Assembly: GCA_021286895.1 (NCBI GenBank)
Contig: JAJTBN010000002.1
Span: 1-44,906, forward strand
Direction of reading: 5' to 3'
Source of the DNA: Bacteroidota bacterium
GTDB taxonomy: Bacteria > Bacteroidota > Ignavibacteria > Tepidaquicellales > Tepidaquicellaceae
Length of the DNA: 44,906 bases
This document shows positions 25,664-34,207 of this stretch, in pieces. Both the position numbers and the translations under genes were made by a program. The notes under the pieces are model-generated. The model ran no database searches, was not told the origin of the DNA, and saw only the letters and a list, made by a program, of their open reading frames with translations. The stretch's first letter is position 1, and every line of letters starts with the position of its first letter.

Positions 25664-25812
25664 ACAAAACGCAAACGATTAATTGCGAAAATAAAGGCTT
25701 ACTTGTTTTTGAATCCCAACAGAAGCAGGGGGAATAATAAAGCAGAAAATTTACAAGGATTAGATAAATTGCTCTAATTGCTAACTGTTATATGTTTACT
25801 GCTAACTGATTT

Positions 25813-25854
25813 GCAGACCTTCGGCCTGCGCGTCAGGTAAATACCTGACGCCAC
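25813..25854. repeat. REP-like palindrome, second copy
   Basis: Two hairpins adjoin. One is GCAGACC/GGCCTGC with one mismatch, and the other has perfect 10-bp arms GCGTCAGGTA and TACCTGACGC around AA. A 21-base segment is identical to the one at 18170-18190. It lies 34 bases downstream of the tadA stop, in the same orientation relative to the gene as the copy after tex. Confidence 0.85.
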
Positions 25855-25888
25855 GATATAATCTATAATTGCTAACTAAAGCAAAGTG

Positions 25889-26365
25889 TCAGTTTATGGA
25901 GTATCCGTTTTCCTCGCTCCTTTTAAGTTCAAAGAATGCCTTGAGCAACGAGCCGCATTCCGCGTCCATTACGCCGCCGTAAACTTTTACTTTGTGGTTG
26001 AGTGATTTGTTGTTTGTGATGTTGAGCATGCTCCCGCATGCCCCGGCTTTTATGTCGTACGCGCCGAAATAAAGGTTGTCTAATTTTGAAAGGACTATCG
26101 CGCCCGCGCACATCGAACACGGCTCGAGCGTCACATACATCGAACAACCTTTTAAAGACTTGCTCTGAAGCGCGTCGAAGGCCGAAGTCAGCGCCAGCAT
26201 TTCCGCGTGCGCGGTAGGATCGCCGAGCGTCTCAATCTGGTTGTGCGCCTTCGCTATTATACGGTTCTCAAAAACTATTATGCATCCGACGGGCACTTCC
26301 TTCGCGTCGAATGCCCGTTCCGCCTCGCGCAGAGCGTATTTCATCTTTTCCGAATGGGCAGTCAA
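25889..26365 (-). CDS. tadA: tRNA-specific adenosine deaminase
   Basis: This 158-residue cytidine-deaminase-fold protein has the zinc motif HAEMLAL (catalytic Glu) and PCSMCAGAI. The downstream segment GAYDIKAGACGSMLNI, with NHKVKVYGGV and LLKAFFELKR, is the TadA pattern. It deaminates A34 of tRNA-Arg(ACG) to inosine. A role on free nucleosides cannot be wholly excluded. It overlaps the preceding gene by ATGA. Confidence 0.9.
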   Translation of the reverse strand: MTAHSEKMKYALREAERAFDAKEVPVGCIIVFENRIIAKAHNQIETLGDPTAHAEMLALTSAFDALQSKSLKGCSMYVTLEPCSMCAGAIVLSKLDNLYFGAYDIKAGACGSMLNITNNKSLNHKVKVYGGVMDAECGSLLKAFFELKRSEENGYSIN

Positions 26366-27546
26366 CCCGTTATCTCCTGCTTAAGTTCAGTATCCGGATT
26401 CTTCACGCGCCTTTTTATTATGTCTGAAAAAGTGAAAAACCTGTAACCCTTTCTTTTCAGTTTGAAAATATCCGAAGTGTAATTGTCGAATTCATCCGCA
26501 GTGAAGTTCACAAGATATATCATGCTCCTGCCGCCTTTCTGTGTGCGCGATACGATGTCAGTAAAGAGCGCGTCTATCTTGTGCCTGCCCTTCTGTTCTG
26601 AATTAAACCTTACAAGAATTGTATCCCTGTATGCCTTAAGATTGTACAAACCGAATTCCGTAAGTATGTCGGTCCCCAGAGGCATAATTTTCCCGGGGTT
26701 CAGAACAATAACACCGGCCGCCTTGTCATATTCGTAACATACAGACCTGACCTTCGATTTCCATTCCTTCTCCCTCATGTCCGACTTGAATTCCGCCGCA
26801 AGGTCCTCGGACGTTCCGATATCCATGAACAGAAGAAAGTCTCTTTTTGAATCGAGCACAACCGTCTGAGCGTCAATCCTGTCGACAATATCAGGAAGCA
26901 CAACAGAATATTTTTCCGGCGACTTGAGCATTTTCTCAAGTTTATCAAGCGGTATTGCTTCCACCTTGTCAAGTACCAGACATATATCCGCGGCTTCCCT
27001 CTTTACTTTATCAGAATATATAAGCTGAACCAATCCCAGCGTTTTTCTGGATGAATCCCTCTTGTTAAAGACGCTCAACTGCAGATTCCCGTTCTTCGGG
27101 TCCTCAGTTCCCGTGCAGTTAAAATCATACTCATAAAGCGAATTCGAGATTTCGTAGTTCATCTCTGCCGCAGGAACATCCTTCGGAATGGTTATTTCCT
27201 TCGAGAACCAGAGCCCTGTAGGCGGGGGCGGAAGCGGCGATTTTTTAACTTTTTCGTTTTTTTGTTTCTTCTTTTCGGGTTCGGGAATCACGCCCGCTTC
27301 CCTTATCCATTCTTTCTTTATTCCGAAAAGCGAAACTACAGAATCGATGCGCGCAGGAATTACCTTTTTGAGTTCGTCAGTCGAAAGTGTTTTAACCGTA
27401 GTTGTTGAAAATTCCTTAACGACGTTTTCATTCTTTACCGACGCCCTGCGGTAGAAGAAAAACAGCACTGTAAAAAGGACAATCAGGGAACCGAGCAGTA
27501 CGATTTTCTGATTTCCGTTTAAGTTAACCAGTTTTCTGAAGTTCAC
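26362..27546 (-). CDS. Membrane-anchored protein, possibly a degenerate divergent polysaccharide deacetylase
   Basis: This 394-residue protein has one transmembrane helix near residues 14-32, then a linker with EKKKQKNEKVKKSPLPPPP. From about residue 185 the order of strands resembles the divergent polysaccharide deacetylase family: ICLVLDKVEAIPLDKLEKML, YSVVLPD, FLLFMDIGTS, AAGVIVLNPGKIMPL, and a final KGYRFFTFSDI. The metal-binding residues expected for an active enzyme (the IDD and NHMGS positions) are replaced, so if it belongs to that family it is probably catalytically dead. The assignment is tentative. It is encoded between an aldo/keto reductase and tadA. Confidence 0.5.
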   Translation of the reverse strand: MNFRKLVNLNGNQKIVLLGSLIVLFTVLFFFYRRASVKNENVVKEFSTTTVKTLSTDELKKVIPARIDSVVSLFGIKKEWIREAGVIPEPEKKKQKNEKVKKSPLPPPPTGLWFSKEITIPKDVPAAEMNYEISNSLYEYDFNCTGTEDPKNGNLQLSVFNKRDSSRKTLGLVQLIYSDKVKREAADICLVLDKVEAIPLDKLEKMLKSPEKYSVVLPDIVDRIDAQTVVLDSKRDFLLFMDIGTSEDLAAEFKSDMREKEWKSKVRSVCYEYDKAAGVIVLNPGKIMPLGTDILTEFGLYNLKAYRDTILVRFNSEQKGRHKIDALFTDIVSRTQKGGRSMIYLVNFTADEFDNYTSDIFKLKRKGYRFFTFSDIIKRRVKNPDTELKQEITG

Positions 27547-27550
27547 TTAA

Positions 27551-29008
27551 CTAATTTTTATTTTCCATGAGAGCGCCAAGAAGGTCCTCTCTTAGTTTAC
27601 TCAAAATACGGTCGTACTGTTTCACGGGAGAGGCATTCTTTATTCCGAGTACATCGTCCACATATTTTTCCTTGCGCATGCCCGCGAGAACGCAGTTTAC
27701 GCCGGGTACGGACGATACCGTCAGCATAGCCTTCTGCGAAAGCGTCAGGTCCCTGTGTTCTCCCGAAAGGAAATCGTCGAAAACGCTGTGCAGATAACCC
27801 GAACGGCGGTTCGCGAATTCCTTGTAATAATTCGATGTCATGTTAAGAAGCCTGAAGACAAGCCGAATGTACCTGTCAAACTGTTTTATCAGGTCGTCGT
27901 CGTTTACCTTTTCCTCGAAGTAATCCACCAGAAGATTTATCCTGTGCGAGAAATAATGCTCGACGATGTCGTTGAAATGCTCGATTGTTCCGAACGATTC
28001 CCAGTTGTTCTTCAGCGTTCTCCCCGCGACCATCGCCGCGTGCAGCAGTTCAAGGTCGTTTTCCGGAACGTTGTCGTTCCTGAATTTTTCACGGAGAAAA
28101 TCGTCTTCCATCAGTTCAACTACTTCAAGATATTTCAGGAACTCGTTTCTGTCGAATTTGTCGTGCGTGAAATCCGCGAGTCGTACAAGTCCGTTCTGGG
28201 TTATCGCGTTAAGCGGGCGGTTGACCAGCACACGGATTCCGCGTTCAGACGCGAGTTCCAGCACCGTCTTTGTATCGCCGCAGTTGTTCTTTTCGAAATA
28301 AGCATCCGATTCTATTATGTTGAAAGGGAGCTGTATGACCTTGAAATTGTTCACAGAAGATACCGACGAAGCCAGTTCCAGAAGTTTTTCAAGCGAAGTA
28401 AAATCGAAGTTTGTGCTTTTGTGCGGAAAAGAATTTGACGATATTCCGTAACTCTTTATTTTCCCGAGTTCGGTTTTTTCCTCAAGAAACTCAAACGCTT
28501 TTTTTATCCTGTGATAATATTCTTTTCTCGCGTCTTCCTTCTCATATGCGTTCTTGCAGGCGTAGTTGAGATAATATTCGGGATTGTGCAGCAGGTAAAC
28601 GTCAATGTATCCTCCCTTGCCGTTCTGGTCAAGCCTGTACAACTGCCTGTTTATCTGGTCTTCAAGGTAATCGGGACTTATGCTGTGCCAGAGCCCTTCT
28701 TCATATTCTACCACATCCGAAAACGGGCTGCCGTCGTCCCTTTTCCTGCGCGCGAACTGATAATTTCTGCCCTGCATGTACCCGCCCTTTGTAACGATTA
28801 CAACCTCATCGCGCTTTATCTTCCCTCCTTCAAGCATGTCATTCAGCACGTTGCCGACAAGAATCTCGCTTCGTCCGTCGGTATAATTCGCGGAAGTGTC
28901 GATAAGTCTCACGCCGTTCGAAAGAGCCCGGCCAAGAGCATTTATGTGCTCCTCTATCCTGTTGTCAATCCTGTAACATCCGAAACCGTAATTGTTTTCC
29001 TTTGTCAT
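27551..29008 (-). CDS. Aldo/keto reductase family oxidoreductase
   Basis: This 485-residue protein is longer than usual for the family (about 320) because of inserts and a helical C-terminal part. The catalytic tetrad is readable: Asp and Tyr in LIDTSANYTDGRSE, Lys in VIVTKGGYMQG and His in VYLLHNPEYYL. GVNCVLAGMRKEKYVDDVL near the end binds the NADPH phosphate in this family. The substrate is unknown. It overlaps the DUF2721 gene by ATGA and is followed after 4 bases by the next gene. Confidence 0.88.
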   Translation of the reverse strand: MTKENNYGFGCYRIDNRIEEHINALGRALSNGVRLIDTSANYTDGRSEILVGNVLNDMLEGGKIKRDEVVIVTKGGYMQGRNYQFARRKRDDGSPFSDVVEYEEGLWHSISPDYLEDQINRQLYRLDQNGKGGYIDVYLLHNPEYYLNYACKNAYEKEDARKEYYHRIKKAFEFLEEKTELGKIKSYGISSNSFPHKSTNFDFTSLEKLLELASSVSSVNNFKVIQLPFNIIESDAYFEKNNCGDTKTVLELASERGIRVLVNRPLNAITQNGLVRLADFTHDKFDRNEFLKYLEVVELMEDDFLREKFRNDNVPENDLELLHAAMVAGRTLKNNWESFGTIEHFNDIVEHYFSHRINLLVDYFEEKVNDDDLIKQFDRYIRLVFRLLNMTSNYYKEFANRRSGYLHSVFDDFLSGEHRDLTLSQKAMLTVSSVPGVNCVLAGMRKEKYVDDVLGIKNASPVKQYDRILSKLREDLLGALMENKN

Positions 29009-29484
29009 TCTTCGGCCTTTACTTCAACTTCGATAATAGTATACCCTTTCAGGGTTTCTTTGAGGGAAAATATGAGACCTATACCAACGGAAATCATTCC
29101 TATTATGAAAACAGAGACTGCGACGTAGTCCGTCACCTTCGTGGTGAGAATCATGTCGAGGCCTATAACAAGCGACGTTACGATAAAAAAGAAAAGCCCT
29201 GTAACGTAGAACGCTACCGCGTTGCGCACAAGCCTTGCGCGGTAAAGAATGTCCGTCAGCTGCTTCGCTATACTCTGCATTCTTGTAGTCTCAAGATAAT
29301 CAAGGTCCGCGCCGTCTTTAACCCTGTTGTGAAGACGCCTCCTTTCTTCCGTAAGCAGGCGTATCCTGTTGTTTATCGACGAATACTTGTTGCTTATTCC
29401 GAGGAGAAGCAGTCCGCACGCCGAAATCATGACAGCAGGCGCCAGCATAAGCTGTATAGCTTTATAATACACATCAGTTTGCAT
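29005..29484 (-). CDS. DUF2721 membrane protein
   Basis: This 159-residue protein has three hydrophobic segments and the DUF2721 signature: MLAPAVMISACGLLLLGISNKYSSINNRIRLLTEE, followed by ARLVRNAVAFYVTGLFFFI. No function is established for the family. It is the first gene of a four-gene operon with the aldo/keto reductase, the deacetylase-like gene and tadA. Confidence 0.88.
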   Translation of the reverse strand: MQTDVYYKAIQLMLAPAVMISACGLLLLGISNKYSSINNRIRLLTEERRRLHNRVKDGADLDYLETTRMQSIAKQLTDILYRARLVRNAVAFYVTGLFFFIVTSLVIGLDMILTTKVTDYVAVSVFIIGMISVGIGLIFSLKETLKGYTIIEVEVKAEE

Positions 29485-29988
29485 TATGAAAATTACAAAT
29501 TAAAAACAATTAATAACATTCAAATTTGGAAATTCAAAGTTTGCTTTTATTAATTGGGGGTCCGGAAATGTCAAACGTCAATCGGTTGGAAAAAATTTAA
29601 AATGCAAAGTTGTAGTTTATTGCAAAAACCTTTCATGCAAAAATGAAAAACTGCTTATGATATTTTAAACTTTACGTAGTACTTATACACTTTGCATTTT
29701 GAATTACTTTCTCTCATTCTCAGGCTCCGGCTTGGGAATGCAAAACACAATCATAACGGCTTCCCAAGCCTGAGTTTGGGAAGCAGGAGAAATGCGACAT
29801 GGTAAATTACTTCCGTTTGGTAAATAATTGAAAACGCAAAATTAAAAATGTAAAAGTAAAGTTGAAAATTTAAAATTACTTTAAATGGTTTGTACCACAA
29901 ATAGTTTTGAACTTTGCATTGTACTTTTGCATTGTACACTTTATACTTTACATTCTCAGCTGTACTTTTGCACTTTGCATTTTATACT
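29485..29988. other. Long AT-rich intergenic region with repeats
   Basis: About 500 bases hold no gene. The region contains a small hairpin near 29632-29649 (TTTCAT/ATGAAA), a palindromic element at 29759-29784, many variants of ACTTTGCAT and TACTTTGCATT, and a 41-base tandem duplication at 29920-29997. It lies between the 3' end of the DUF5916 gene and the 5' end of the DUF2721 operon, so it probably holds that operon's promoter, which could not be pinned down. Confidence 0.6.
29759..29784. repeat. TTCCCAA...TTGGGAA palindromic element
   Basis: Perfect 9-bp arms (GCTTCCCAA and TTGGGAAGC) close an 8-base loop. A related arm (CTTGGGAATG) lies 30 bases upstream at 29731-29740. Together they form a larger, interrupted inverted repeat containing CTCAGGC and GCCTGAG. 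Confidence 0.7.
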
Positions 29989-29997
29989 TTACATTCT
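29920..29997. repeat. 41-base imperfect tandem duplication
   Basis: TGTACTTTTGCA occurs at 29920-29931 and 29961-29972, and a shared 17-base segment at 29940-29956 and 29981-29997. Both are spaced 41 bases, so the whole unit is duplicated with an internally diverged centre. The second copy includes the stop and last codons of the DUF5916 gene. Confidence 0.8.
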
Positions 29998-32451
29998 GAA
30001 GAGGTACTGCATCTTCAGGAAGAACTGCCTGTCAGTCATCACGTATTTCGGTCTGAAATCGGGAGTGTTCAGGTTTTCGTACATGTTCGTGAAACCGAAA
30101 TAGAATATTGTGAACGGGTTCGGCTTGTAACTCGCGAGAGGATTGAAGTAGAAACCGTCGGAGAAAGAGTTGTATTCGGCGACAAGCCTGACGCTTATTT
30201 CCCTCGTGAGGTTGTATGCCGCAACGTTCCTGAGAATGTATCCCGCGTATAGTTTCTCGCCGCCGTAATTGCCAGCAAGGTCGAAATAATCCCAGTTAGT
30301 GGAAAGAACTATACTGCTTATGGGTTTAAACGTTGACCAGAGGCTGTATTGCTGTTTGTAGCCGACAGAGGGGTCGTCGTTTCTTATTATTGATTTTCCG
30401 ATTTCGGCATAACCGCCGAAAGTAAAAACCTTAAGAGCGTTTACGTTGAAATTTATCCATCCCGAACGCGCGCCCTGATTGTAAACCCCGCCCCATGCTT
30501 CGCTGTTTATTGCCCTGTATCCGACGTCGATGCTTATCTGATTAATCAACTGCATCCATGTTTCGAACTGAAGGTATATCTCGCGGAACCTTCCCGAATA
30601 ATCGTGTATCAGATGAGTATAGAACTGCGGCTGAATCCTAAGCAGAACTTTCGCATCCGGATAAAACATGTATCCCTGCCAAGTGGAAAGCGTTATGTTG
30701 TCGTTGCTCGAAAGATATCCGAGGTCTTTTCTGACGTTCGGAGAATTTGCGTTGAACTGAACGTTGAAACTCCAGTGCTGCGCGTCCCTGTAGAACGTTG
30801 TGTAATACTGCATGCCCGAAAACGATTCGCCGTCCAGGCTTTTCGTGTATTTGTCCTCGCTGAAATTCCCCGTCGCGTCGAAATCCTTGTAGTTGATTTC
30901 CTTCGTTACAGATTTCAGGACCTGAAAATCAACCGAGTAATTTTTTAGAAAACGGTACTTTCCGTCAATTCCGAAATTTCTGTTGTAACCGTCAACGTCC
31001 GGAAAATTCGCGCCGTCCTTCGCGACCTGCCTGTCCGTGAATACAAACCCGATGTATGAGTCGTCTCCGTTAATCGAATGTTTCAGCCTTACTATGTTGG
31101 AAAGAGATTTCCTGTCAGTACCCACAAACTCGCTCGATTCCTTGAACGGTATTATGAACGGCGTCTTCTTGTCGTAAGCAGAGAGCACGCCGATTTCCGT
31201 CTTGCCCGCTCTTCCCGTTAGTTTTAACGCGAATTCCGGATTGTTAATCGAACGCGTGTACACTACGTTAGTAGGCGACTTGAAGATGTTCGCCCCTTCA
31301 AGAAAGAAAGGACGCTTCTCGTTATAGTAAATCGCGTAGATGTTGTTCGCCGTAATAACACCCGCGTCTGATTCCACCTGTGAAAAATCAGGATTGTATG
31401 TGAAGTCGGCCGTCAGCGTAGACGTAATTCCGTATTTAACGTTAACACCGACCTCGCCTTTAATTTTTTCATTCGTAAATTTCGAATTCGCGTCGTCTCT
31501 GTCCGATATCTGCCCCGACTGTGTTGCCATTACATAAGGCAGCACCTCTATGTTTTTTCCGCCCTTTATCGTCGAAACGCCTTTTATCTTGCAGGCGCGC
31601 GTGAAAAGGGTCGGGTCATCGCGCGATAACGGAAGTAGCGAATACTGCGACCTGTTCTCTCGCGGACGGATTCTCATAAACTGCATCTGCCAGTCCTGAA
31701 CATTCCTGTCGGGAAACCGTATGCTCTTGAACGGTATCGCGATTTCGACAGTCCATCTGTCGCTGTATTCCTTCGCCGCCGAATACCAGATCATGTCGAA
31801 TGTTTCGTCCTCGTTTCCAGGCGAAGTCCACATAAGGTCTCCCTGTATGCCGTACGGCGTCACAAAGAGTTCGTATGCCGACTTGCCTTCGTTGTATGTA
31901 TCGAGAAAGAACCCGACAAAATCGTCCTGAAATACTTTATCCCTGTCAGCAAGAGTCTTTCGGATTTTTGTCATGTCGTTTTCATAACAAGTGAACCCAA
32001 GATACAGGTTGTTGTCGTCGTAAAACATCGACACCTCGGTCTGAACCTCAGGCTGTGTGTTGTTGCCAGGACTGACCTCAGCGAAATTCCCGTATCTCGC
32101 GATTCTCTTCCAGACAGGCTCGTTCAGTTCTCCGTCAATCTTTATATCCGCGTTATCAACCCTGGTTATCGTAATTTCGGAGTAACCGTTCGGTATAAAT
32201 TTGCCGTTCGCAGGAGTGAGACTCGAATCGGCATTTATGATTTCCGCGTTGTCGGTTTCGGGCTGATAGACGAGAAGACTTTCTGAAATATCTTTTATGT
32301 CCCTGTCCGTATTCAGAGAAACAGCAAGCGAATCTTTATCCTGATACCTTGCACTTTGTGAGGAATAGACTACCGATACGGAAAAGAGAGCAACGAAAAG
32401 AACCGAGACAGGCAGTATAAAATTCAGCAATTGTTTGTAGTAATCCGACAT
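29989..32451 (-). CDS. Outer-membrane protein with CBM9-like domain (DUF5916)
   Basis: This 820-residue protein has an N-terminal hydrophobic export signal (first 35 residues). It continues with a CBM9-like domain at about 85-250 (IKIDGELNEPVWKRI, VSMFYDDNNLYLGF, SDRWTVEIAIPFKSIRF) and then a long beta-strand-rich DUF5916 region predicted to form an outer-membrane barrel, ending QYLFRM. Members are common in Bacteroidota and are of uncertain function, probably binding glycans or forming a pore. It appears monocistronic. Its last codons lie in a tandem repeat. Confidence 0.88.
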   Translation of the reverse strand: MSDYYKQLLNFILPVSVLFVALFSVSVVYSSQSARYQDKDSLAVSLNTDRDIKDISESLLVYQPETDNAEIINADSSLTPANGKFIPNGYSEITITRVDNADIKIDGELNEPVWKRIARYGNFAEVSPGNNTQPEVQTEVSMFYDDNNLYLGFTCYENDMTKIRKTLADRDKVFQDDFVGFFLDTYNEGKSAYELFVTPYGIQGDLMWTSPGNEDETFDMIWYSAAKEYSDRWTVEIAIPFKSIRFPDRNVQDWQMQFMRIRPRENRSQYSLLPLSRDDPTLFTRACKIKGVSTIKGGKNIEVLPYVMATQSGQISDRDDANSKFTNEKIKGEVGVNVKYGITSTLTADFTYNPDFSQVESDAGVITANNIYAIYYNEKRPFFLEGANIFKSPTNVVYTRSINNPEFALKLTGRAGKTEIGVLSAYDKKTPFIIPFKESSEFVGTDRKSLSNIVRLKHSINGDDSYIGFVFTDRQVAKDGANFPDVDGYNRNFGIDGKYRFLKNYSVDFQVLKSVTKEINYKDFDATGNFSEDKYTKSLDGESFSGMQYYTTFYRDAQHWSFNVQFNANSPNVRKDLGYLSSNDNITLSTWQGYMFYPDAKVLLRIQPQFYTHLIHDYSGRFREIYLQFETWMQLINQISIDVGYRAINSEAWGGVYNQGARSGWINFNVNALKVFTFGGYAEIGKSIIRNDDPSVGYKQQYSLWSTFKPISSIVLSTNWDYFDLAGNYGGEKLYAGYILRNVAAYNLTREISVRLVAEYNSFSDGFYFNPLASYKPNPFTIFYFGFTNMYENLNTPDFRPKYVMTDRQFFLKMQYLFRM

Positions 32452-32736
32452 AAAATATAATTTGTTTTCCCGAAAACTGTTCTTTAAATGCCGGGACCGG
32501 GTGCAGGTCCCTCAATTTTACCCCCTTGATATATTTTACTGATTTTAAATCAAAAGGTTACATTATACGGGAAAATAAATTAAAATTCGGCATTCGTCTC
32601 CAAATAAACAGTGTATTAATCAGTTATTAAACTCATTTCCCAAAAAACAGCGCTGCAAATTGCTAATAAAAAATTGGTGTCATGGGTTAAAGATTGAAAC
32701 GCTAATTTTTAACTGATTAATGATAACTGCTGATTG
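32452..32736. other. Intergenic region, no gene seen
   Basis: About 285 AT-rich bases lie between the end of the nos operon and the DUF5916 gene. A 6-bp hairpin (GGGACC/GGTCCC at 32493-32511) lacks a T-run on either strand. Short TAACTGATTAATGATAACTGCTG-like runs occur near 32710. No clear terminator for the nos operon was found. Confidence 0.5.
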
Positions 32737-33510
32737 TCAAAAGTTTTTCCTGTTAAACTTTTTTCTTGCAATCAAAGCCGGTATTATCATCCACATGTGC
32801 AGAACGAAAAGGGAAACATAGTATCCGGCGCTGCTGCCGAAATATTTCTTGAACGTCGCGCCCGTGTATCCGAACAGAGCGGATATGTCCAGACGTAGCA
32901 TCATCATCGTGCGGGTTACGTCGACGGGATTTAGAGTAGAGGCTATTATAGTGGCTTTCTCGAGAGGATAATCGGCAAAATAGTAAAACATAAACAATAC
33001 TATGCCGTCGTAAAAAACAGCGAACAGCAGCCATACCGCTATGAGTATTCCGATTCCCTTAACTTTGTCGTTTACGAGAATTGAAATCAGCAAAGCGAAA
33101 CCCGTAAATATAAATATTAAGAAAGTCCCGGCTATCATAAGGAAGAATGAATTAAACCCGAAATTAAATATGAGCAGAGGCAGAATTATGCCGGTTATGA
33201 ACCCGAGCATCTGTGTAAACGCAAGACTGAAGTACTGTCCGTAGAAAACACTGCTTCTTTTAACCGGCTGGGTCAGCAGCATCTCTATAAACTCGCGCGA
33301 ATTGTAATAATAAACAGAGCCGAATATCATGCAAAGAAGCGGTATCAGGTACATCACAATGTTCATAAGACTGAGAAGCGACTTCTGCTCGTCCTTGCTG
33401 AAATAGATTATCCCGGAGGAGAATACAAGCAGCGCTGCCGTGTAAACAACAATCCATTTGCTTCTTATAATATCGCCGAAAAAATATTTAATTATTTTTC
33501 GCAGGTTCAT
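32737..33510 (-). CDS. nosY: NosY-type ABC transporter permease
   Basis: The chosen start (MNLRKIIKYFFGDIIRSKW) gives 258 residues. It overlaps the nosF 3' end by 23 bases; the longer frame from 33618 would overlap nosF much further and adds non-family residues. It has six hydrophobic segments in the ABC-2 permease layout, with TQPVKRSSVFYGQYFSL after the second segment. With NosF and NosD it forms the inner-membrane complex that supplies sulfur, and possibly copper, for assembly of the nitrous oxide reductase CuZ site. Confidence 0.9.
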   Translation of the reverse strand: MNLRKIIKYFFGDIIRSKWIVVYTAALLVFSSGIIYFSKDEQKSLLSLMNIVMYLIPLLCMIFGSVYYYNSREFIEMLLTQPVKRSSVFYGQYFSLAFTQMLGFITGIILPLLIFNFGFNSFFLMIAGTFLIFIFTGFALLISILVNDKVKGIGILIAVWLLFAVFYDGIVLFMFYYFADYPLEKATIIASTLNPVDVTRTMMMLRLDISALFGYTGATFKKYFGSSAGYYVSLFVLHMWMIIPALIARKKFNRKNF

Positions 33511-34207
33511 TTTCCTTAAAAAGTTTTGATACCATTTCGCGGAATTCTTTTCCGTTCTCCCCGGCATTCCTGAACGCTTCCCTGTCAACCTTAACCCTTC
33601 CCTCAAGCATGAAAACAAGCCGGTCAGACAGCTCGCTTACCTCGTTTACTATGTGGGTTGTAAGAAGTATCAGTTTGCCCGCGTTTTTTTCCTTTAATAT
33701 TTTTGATTTCAGAACTCCTGCCGAATACGGATCAAGTCCCGCGGTCGGCTCGTCAAGAACTATAATTTCCGAATTGAACATGAACGCCAGCGCCGCGCTA
33801 AGTCTTTGCCTCGTCCCCTGCGAAAGCGCGCCGGCTCTCTTTTCCAGAATGTTCGCGGTCCCGAACAGGCCGAAAAGTTCGTAATCGTAATCGTCCTGCG
33901 GCTCCCTGATGTCTTTCGTAATCGCGATTATTTCCTTCACTTTCAGGTTGGGAGGATAAGGCGAAGACTGCGGCATATAGCAGATGCTGTTTCTGTAATC
34001 GCATTGCCCCGATATATTCCGGCCGTTTACGGTTATCGTTCCCTTTTCGGGAATAACCAGCCCGAGTATCGATTTAAGCAGTGTGGTCTTGCCTGAACCG
34101 TTCGGTCCCATAAGAGTAATAATGCTGCCTCTTTTGAATTCGAGTTTTCCGATGTTGAGTTGAAAACTCTTTCCGTATGACTTTTCAATGTTCTCTATCT
34201 TAATCAA
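33488..34207 (-). CDS. nosF: NosF-type ABC transporter ATP-binding protein
   Basis: This 239-residue ATPase has Walker A GPNGSGKTTLLK (near residue 35), the Q-loop YMPQSS, the signature LSQGTRQRLSAALA and Walker B IIVLDEPTAGLDP, with TTHI as the H-loop. It powers the NosDFY complex used to build the N2O reductase copper centre. Its start overlaps nosD by ATGA. Confidence 0.93.
   Translation of the reverse strand: MIKIENIEKSYGKSFQLNIGKLEFKRGSIITLMGPNGSGKTTLLKSILGLVIPEKGTITVNGRNISGQCDYRNSICYMPQSSPYPPNLKVKEIIAITKDIREPQDDYDYELFGLFGTANILEKRAGALSQGTRQRLSAALAFMFNSEIIVLDEPTAGLDPYSAGVLKSKILKEKNAGKLILLTTHIVNEVSELSDRLVFMLEGRVKVDREAFRNAGENGKEFREMVSKLFKENEPAKNN

Larger units (their letters stand above)
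25536..25888. other. Intergenic region with hairpins and near-repeats
   Basis: About 350 bases hold no convincing gene. The stretch has a perfect hairpin at 25641-25663, a REP-like palindrome pair at 25813-25854, and several variants of TTGCTAACTG (near 25771, 25796 and 25868). A 68-codon frame on + (25571-25777) is possible but unsupported. Confidence 0.5.

Noticed and set aside
25571-25777. 68-codon frame on + (GTG start) between the methyltransferase and tadA genes
   Set aside because: No recognised domain, no good ribosome site, and a palindromic hairpin lies inside it. It could be a decayed gene but cannot be supported.
32493-32511. Hairpin GGGACC/GGTCCC as terminator of the nos operon
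   Set aside because: No T-run on the minus strand and too far (about 225 bases) from the nosY stop.
33511-33618. Longer N terminus for NosY
   Set aside because: It would overlap nosF by 131 bases with non-family residues; the Met at 33510 begins a normal ABC-2 permease.
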